Below are positions 60,231 to 64,000 of a stretch of DNA of 64,000 nucleotides, piece after piece (position 1 is the first letter of the stretch; each line of letters opens with the position of its first letter). The stretch is taken from assembly GCF_900215295.1 (NCBI RefSeq), contig NZ_OCMF01000002.1, positions 248,001-312,000 of the forward strand, given 5' to 3'. Below the pieces are notes generated by a model. It searched no databases, was not told the DNA's origin, and saw only the letters and a list, made by a program, of their open reading frames with translations. The stretch is from Salinimicrobium sediminis (lineage in GTDB: Bacteria; Bacteroidota; Bacteroidia; Flavobacteriales; Flavobacteriaceae). A program made the translations under genes and the position numbers.

Positions 60231-62586
60231 AAAAGCCTTTCTTTTCTTCATCGGCTGCATACCCATAGCCATAACCGTAAGAGTATCCATATTTAGCTCC
60301 ATAGGAAAACTTAGAATAATCCACATCATTGAGGACGATTGCGAGACCTTTTATCTTCCCTTGTTGTTTTAGGTCCTTAGGGAAATCCAGGAGTTTCTTT
60401 TCTGTATATCCTGCCCTCACCACGTAAATCGTAGTATCCGCCAGCTGACTAATCAACAAAGTATCTGTGACAATCATAGTTGGTGCGGTATCTACGATAA
60501 TAAAGTCATAGTTTTGCTTTTGGCTGGATAGAAATTCCTCCATTCGGTCATTCATTAAAAGTTCTGCAGGATTAGGAGGAATAGCTCCTGAGAAAACCAT
60601 ATCTACGGGAATATTTTCCTGATTTTCCCTATGGATCACCTGCTCAGGCAATAGATCATAGTCGTATAAATAGTCGGACAGTCCCTTAGTTTCCAAAGTG
60701 CTTCCTGCAAATTTATGAAGTCTTGGATTTCGTACATCGGCACCTACAAGTAAAATATTTTTCCCTGTACTGGCCAGGGTTCGGGCCAGGTTAAAAGAAA
60801 TAAATGTTTTTCCTTCCCCTTTTATAGTAGAGGTAACAAAAATAACTTCTGCCTTTGCTTTATTTCTGGATTGAACCAGGTACGCCAAATTGGTTCTTAA
60901 GATCCTGAAGGATTCAGCTAATGGAGAGCGATCATTTAGTTGAATCACAGCATCTTCGTCCTTGCCTACCTGAGGTATTTCTCCTAAAAATGGAATATGT
61001 TTAATTAAAGGATTCAAATCCCCTTTATGATGCACCTTGGTATCTAAAAAGTTGACCACAAAAATGATCAATAGAGGAATAAGCAACCCTATTAATCCAC
61101 CTCCCGTGAGGATCAACCATGGTTTGGGGTCCACCGGCTGATTATAGGTAAAAGCAGGATCAATGACTTTTGCTACCGGGGAGGTAGAGGCAAAAGCAAT
61201 AGCAGATTCCTCCCTTCTCTGGAGTAAAAACAAATAAAGCTGTTCTTTGATCTCCTGTTGACGTTCAATGCTTCGGATCCCTTTTTCCAGTCCTGGAAAA
61301 GTACTGAATTGTCCTTCTGCTTTGCGGTCCAACTGGTTGAGTTCCCGAAGTTGAATATTAATCGAGTTTCTGGTTTGGTCTATATTGTTTAAAATATTAG
61401 CACGTAAAGCATCGAGTTGTTCTGTTATAGTCTCAACCACAGGATTTTGAGAAGTACCTGTTTTTAAATATGCATTTCTTTGAAGCACCAGTTGATTATA
61501 ATTCCCGATGGCACTACCCATTCCTCCCCCTTCAAGGCCCATTCCTTCAGGTAATAATTGATAAGGTTTAGCAGATTGAAGTGTATTTTCAACTCCTTCC
61601 AAGACCATTAGCTGAGTTTCCATGGTAAAGATCTCCTGTTCTGCCATAGAAGATTTTGACAAATATTGGCCGGCACTACTACCTACGTCCATGAAGCGAT
61701 TTTCACTTTTAAAATCGGCTATTCCGCCCTCAACAGAGTCCAATTCTTCAGTGATCAATTCAAGACGTTGCCGAATAAATTCTGATGTATTTTCTGCTAC
61801 CTGTCGTTTATCAGCAACTCCATCAGCATTAAAATGCAGCATTAGCGTGTTCAGGAAATCCTGAGACTTTTGAGGCACTTCTCCAGTAATATAAAGAGAC
61901 AAGATATCCTGTGCCTTCCCTCGAGGTGCCACTGTCATATTCCAAATATATTCATTGGCCACATCTCTTAGAGGCCTAACTAAAATATTGACTGTAACAT
62001 TACTCCTGATTTCCTCCTTGTTAGGAGCAATTAAAAAATTAACCCCATTAAGACTGACTGGTTCTCCAAATTCATACTGTTTAGAGGAACCGTCAGAAGT
62101 TTCAAGCTTATAAGATGTAGCAGAAACCGGGGTGACCCAAAAATTTAAAGTAGACTCATGTACTAGACTCTTTTCGGAAAGAAATTCTATAACAACAGGG
62201 GAGTTCTCATAAGCTTCAACTGCAATTACATTTCCTTCAACATGATATGTTACATTTAGATCCAGTTCATCTATTACTCCCTCAACTAAGCGTTTAGATT
62301 TTAAATTAACAATTTGGTTTTCCAGAGAATTATTGTCAAATGCCAGGATGGAAGCACCTCCTGAAGGTAATGACCCCACGAGGTTACTACTCTCATCTTT
62401 AAGGATCATCATCGTGGCCTCAGTGGCATATTTGGGCAGAGTATATCTATTATAAAGGTAGGCGATAGTCAATCCCAGCAAACATCCAAAAACAAGCCAC
62501 TTCCAGTGTTTGAGATATTTAAAGATCTCTGCCTTGAGATCAAAATTCGATTGTTCCTTTTCTGAAAACTCTTCGAGCTCTTCCAT
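60199..62586 (-). CDS. Wzc-like BY-kinase, polysaccharide copolymerase
   Basis: This 795-residue inner-membrane protein controls chain length and export of exopolysaccharide. A first helix (KWLVFGCLLGLTIAYLY) near 34, a Wzz periplasmic part with coiled coils (about 55-485), a second helix (WLILTGGGLIGLLIPLLIIF) near 490 and a cytosolic kinase. The kinase has Walker A VTSTIKGEGKTFISFNLA, A' ILLVGADVRNPRLHK and B FIIVDTAPTMIVTD. The tail is rich in tyrosine (YGYSYGYGYGYA), the autophosphorylation cluster. It follows the Wza-like gene by 2 bases. Confidence 0.95.
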   Translation of the reverse strand: MEELEEFSEKEQSNFDLKAEIFKYLKHWKWLVFGCLLGLTIAYLYNRYTLPKYATEATMMILKDESSNLVGSLPSGGASILAFDNNSLENQIVNLKSKRLVEGVIDELDLNVTYHVEGNVIAVEAYENSPVVIEFLSEKSLVHESTLNFWVTPVSATSYKLETSDGSSKQYEFGEPVSLNGVNFLIAPNKEEIRSNVTVNILVRPLRDVANEYIWNMTVAPRGKAQDILSLYITGEVPQKSQDFLNTLMLHFNADGVADKRQVAENTSEFIRQRLELITEELDSVEGGIADFKSENRFMDVGSSAGQYLSKSSMAEQEIFTMETQLMVLEGVENTLQSAKPYQLLPEGMGLEGGGMGSAIGNYNQLVLQRNAYLKTGTSQNPVVETITEQLDALRANILNNIDQTRNSINIQLRELNQLDRKAEGQFSTFPGLEKGIRSIERQQEIKEQLYLFLLQRREESAIAFASTSPVAKVIDPAFTYNQPVDPKPWLILTGGGLIGLLIPLLIIFVVNFLDTKVHHKGDLNPLIKHIPFLGEIPQVGKDEDAVIQLNDRSPLAESFRILRTNLAYLVQSRNKAKAEVIFVTSTIKGEGKTFISFNLARTLASTGKNILLVGADVRNPRLHKFAGSTLETKGLSDYLYDYDLLPEQVIHRENQENIPVDMVFSGAIPPNPAELLMNDRMEEFLSSQKQNYDFIIVDTAPTMIVTDTLLISQLADTTIYVVRAGYTEKKLLDFPKDLKQQGKIKGLAIVLNDVDYSKFSYGAKYGYSYGYGYGYAADEEKKGFFSFLKRSRKS

Positions 62587-62588
62587 AT

Positions 62589-63398
62589 TTACCTGCTAAA
62601 AAGTACAATTATACTAAAAGCCGTTGTTACAATAGACACTAATCCTTGCCAACTTGTTATAAATCCTGCTGATTTTACTTTTCTATATGTTGGCTCAACA
62701 TATACTATGTCGTTCTGCTTTAAATAATAATAAGGATTCTGAAAAATATCCACACTGGTAAGATCCAGAGTTTCATAGGTTAATCGATCATCTACCTGGC
62801 GAATAACCAAAATATTATCTCTTTTCCCATCGTAACTGATATCACCGGACATGGCAATTGCCTGGGGTACGGAAATCCTTTCGTCAACTACATCGATGAC
62901 GCTACTTCCGGTTTCCCCCATTACTGTCACCTTAAAATTGACAATTCGAACTCTTACCACGGCATCTTTGAGGTATTTTTCACGAAGCACAGTAGTGAGT
63001 TCCTCCTCTAGTTCTTCCCTGCTTTTTCCCTCAACATAAATTTCCCCAAGTACAGGAAAATTAATATACCCTTCAGAATTCACAAGGTAACCTGTCATGG
63101 CAGCGTTCTGACCTCCTCCTCCGCCACCGGCGCTTTGATTATTAAGGTTTAGCTGAAATGGCGCTGCTAACTCTTCATCCATAGAAGATACATCCACCCG
63201 AAGCACATCATTAATTTCAATTTTGGCAACAAAATCTTCAGGTGCAGCCATATTAGGAAGTCTTTCATAATCCTGGAAATAAACGATCTCTTTCCTGGTA
63301 GAACAGGAGGAAATCAATACTACTCCAAAAAGTAAGAGAAAAGATTTCAGGAAAAAAGATTGTTTCGGGATGTATTCTAGGGGATTGTATTTTACCAT
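62589..63398 (-). CDS. Wza-like polysaccharide export lipoprotein
   Basis: This 269-residue outer-membrane lipoprotein has a signal with lipobox (GVVLISSCSTRKEIV, Cys near 33), a Poly_export domain (INDVLRVDVSSMDEELAAPF near 62-81), and two SLBB-like domains (GYINFPVLGEIYVEGKSREE and VTVMGETGSSVIDVVDERIS). A C-terminal hydrophobic stretch (GLVSIVTTAFSIIVLFS) could be the outer-membrane helix. A glycine run (GGGGGG near 92-97) is unusual but in a loop. It is one operon with the kinase and the dehydratase. Confidence 0.93.
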   Translation of the reverse strand: MVKYNPLEYIPKQSFFLKSFLLLFGVVLISSCSTRKEIVYFQDYERLPNMAAPEDFVAKIEINDVLRVDVSSMDEELAAPFQLNLNNQSAGGGGGGQNAAMTGYLVNSEGYINFPVLGEIYVEGKSREELEEELTTVLREKYLKDAVVRVRIVNFKVTVMGETGSSVIDVVDERISVPQAIAMSGDISYDGKRDNILVIRQVDDRLTYETLDLTSVDIFQNPYYYLKQNDIVYVEPTYRKVKSAGFITSWQGLVSIVTTAFSIIVLFSR

Positions 63399-64000
63399 TT
63401 AAATTATCTTCTTCTGGTTTGGATGTAAAACAGGGTCTTTATCTAACTTTTCAAAAGTGGAATTATTGCTTTTAAATTCGGGCACTAAGGTTTTTAATTT
63501 AGCTACTACTTTATGACTTTTCAGTTTGGTTGCAGACTTAATGATCTGTTCCACTGATTCACTTATTTCAGAGAAATTCCCTACCTGGTCTACAGCGATC
63601 ATGATCTTCTTATGGTGAGTTGGAAGGGTTTTACTTTTGTCACTGAGCAATTCTTCATAAAGCTTCTCACCGGGACGTAATCCTGTAATTTTAATACCAA
63701 TCTGTTTATTTGGAATATATCCGGCCAGTTTGATCATTTTGATTGCAAGATCCATAATTTTTACGGGTTCTCCCATGTCAAAAATAAAGATCTCGCCTCC
63801 TTTTCCCATAGCCCCGGCTTCCAGCACTAACTGGCAGGCTTCAGGAATGGTCATGAAATACCGGATGATATCCGGATGAGTTATTGTAACAGGCCCGCCT
63901 TTTTCAATCTGCTTCCGGAATAAAGGAACTACAGATCCATTAGAACCTAAAACATTTCCAAAGCGGGTGGTAATAAATTTTGTCTTAGTATCACTTTCTG
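63399..64000 (-). CDS. CapD/PglF-like nucleotide-sugar 4,6-dehydratase, C-terminal part (cut by window end)
   Basis: The frame is open from the window edge: upstream of the internal ATG at 63854 it reads TTRFGNVLGSNGSVVPLFRK, then GGPVTITHPDIIRYFMTIPE, so the ATG is not the start. 200 codons are present. The block GEIFIFDMGEPVKIMDLA and GLRPGEKLYEELL are diagnostic of the CapD/FlmA/PglF extended SDR group, which convert UDP-GlcNAc to UDP-4-keto-sugars. It is the first visible gene of the capsule operon, one base before the Wza-like gene. Confidence 0.93.
   Translation of the reverse strand, partial: ESDTKTKFITTRFGNVLGSNGSVVPLFRKQIEKGGPVTITHPDIIRYFMTIPEACQLVLEAGAMGKGGEIFIFDMGEPVKIMDLAIKMIKLAGYIPNKQIGIKITGLRPGEKLYEELLSDKSKTLPTHHKKIMIAVDQVGNFSEISESVEQIIKSATKLKSHKVVAKLKTLVPEFKSNNSTFEKLDKDPVLHPNQKKII

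Noticed and set aside
63399-63854. Capsule dehydratase as a complete 151-residue gene starting at the ATG at 63854
   Set aside because: The frame stays open upstream to the window end and encodes typical CapD sequence, so the ATG is internal.

Overview
The window is chromosomal DNA of a Flavobacteriaceae-type Bacteroidota, probably a marine genus near Gramella, Salinimicrobium or Salegentibacter; the genus is inference. The grounds are a fused E1 alpha/beta 2-oxoacid dehydrogenase, BshA (bacillithiol), LptD, TamB and Wzi of Bacteroidota type, weak Shine-Dalgarno signals, and Bacteroidota -7 promoter boxes (TAnnTTTG) before many genes. I see no phage, insertion sequence or CRISPR array. Genes are dense, mostly in short co-directional groups with overlaps of 1 to 7 bases.

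Layout. 1-831 is the N-terminal part of aconitase (minus strand, runs off the edge) and 1132-1851 is a metallo-beta-lactamase-fold protein that has lost most metal ligands. 1912-9119 (minus) is the most distinctive locus: a flavoprotein, a methyltransferase and a type III polyketide synthase are followed by a complete reductive type II fatty-acid cycle (FabL-like enoyl reductase, ketoreductase, FabZ-like dehydratase, ketosynthase), a private acyl carrier protein and a phosphopantetheinyl transferase. I read it as a dedicated factory that makes an acyl chain on its own ACP, hands it to the type III PKS to form a resorcinol or pyrone head, and then methylates and oxidises it. 9131-12730 holds an OmpA/lipocalin lipoprotein pair, a DUF1328 mini-protein and the fused E1 dehydrogenase. 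12852-19624 (plus) holds a 2-oxoglutarate oxygenase, SUI1/YciH, a DUF1835 protein, a nucleoside phosphorylase, polyphosphate kinase with a solute-binding-fold protein coupled to it, and a beta-barrel protein. 19625-29908 holds housekeeping genes: uracil-DNA glycosylase, MutS2, a DCC protein, a DUF1704 protein with a damaged active site, a dicarboxylate symporter, chorismate synthase and a D-lactate-dehydrogenase-like flavo/iron-sulfur protein.

30041-43523 is an envelope and redox stretch: BshA, a GH3/beta-lactamase fusion, two iron-sulfur electron-transfer proteins, an MCE lipid-transport protein, an N-acetylmuramoyl-L-alanine amidase, divergent LptD, and RidA. 43662-53372 has TamB, divergent from tsaD-rsmE-DUF4159-trmH-AI-2E-methyltransferase. 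53382-55989 has a glycosyltransferase, a VOC protein, 183-bp tandem repeats and two tRNA genes (Pro and Ser). 56328-64000 has an ABC1/UbiB kinase and the start of a capsule/exopolysaccharide locus (Wzi, CpsB-like phosphatase, Wzc-like BY-kinase, Wza-like export lipoprotein, and a CapD/PglF-like dehydratase cut by the window end).

Between genes there is a second layer: at least ten short arrays of degenerate 7-base words (different words at different sites, always period 7), often starting inside or right after a TAG stop codon. No gene explains them. Together with the fatty-acid/type III PKS locus they are the parts most worth following up.
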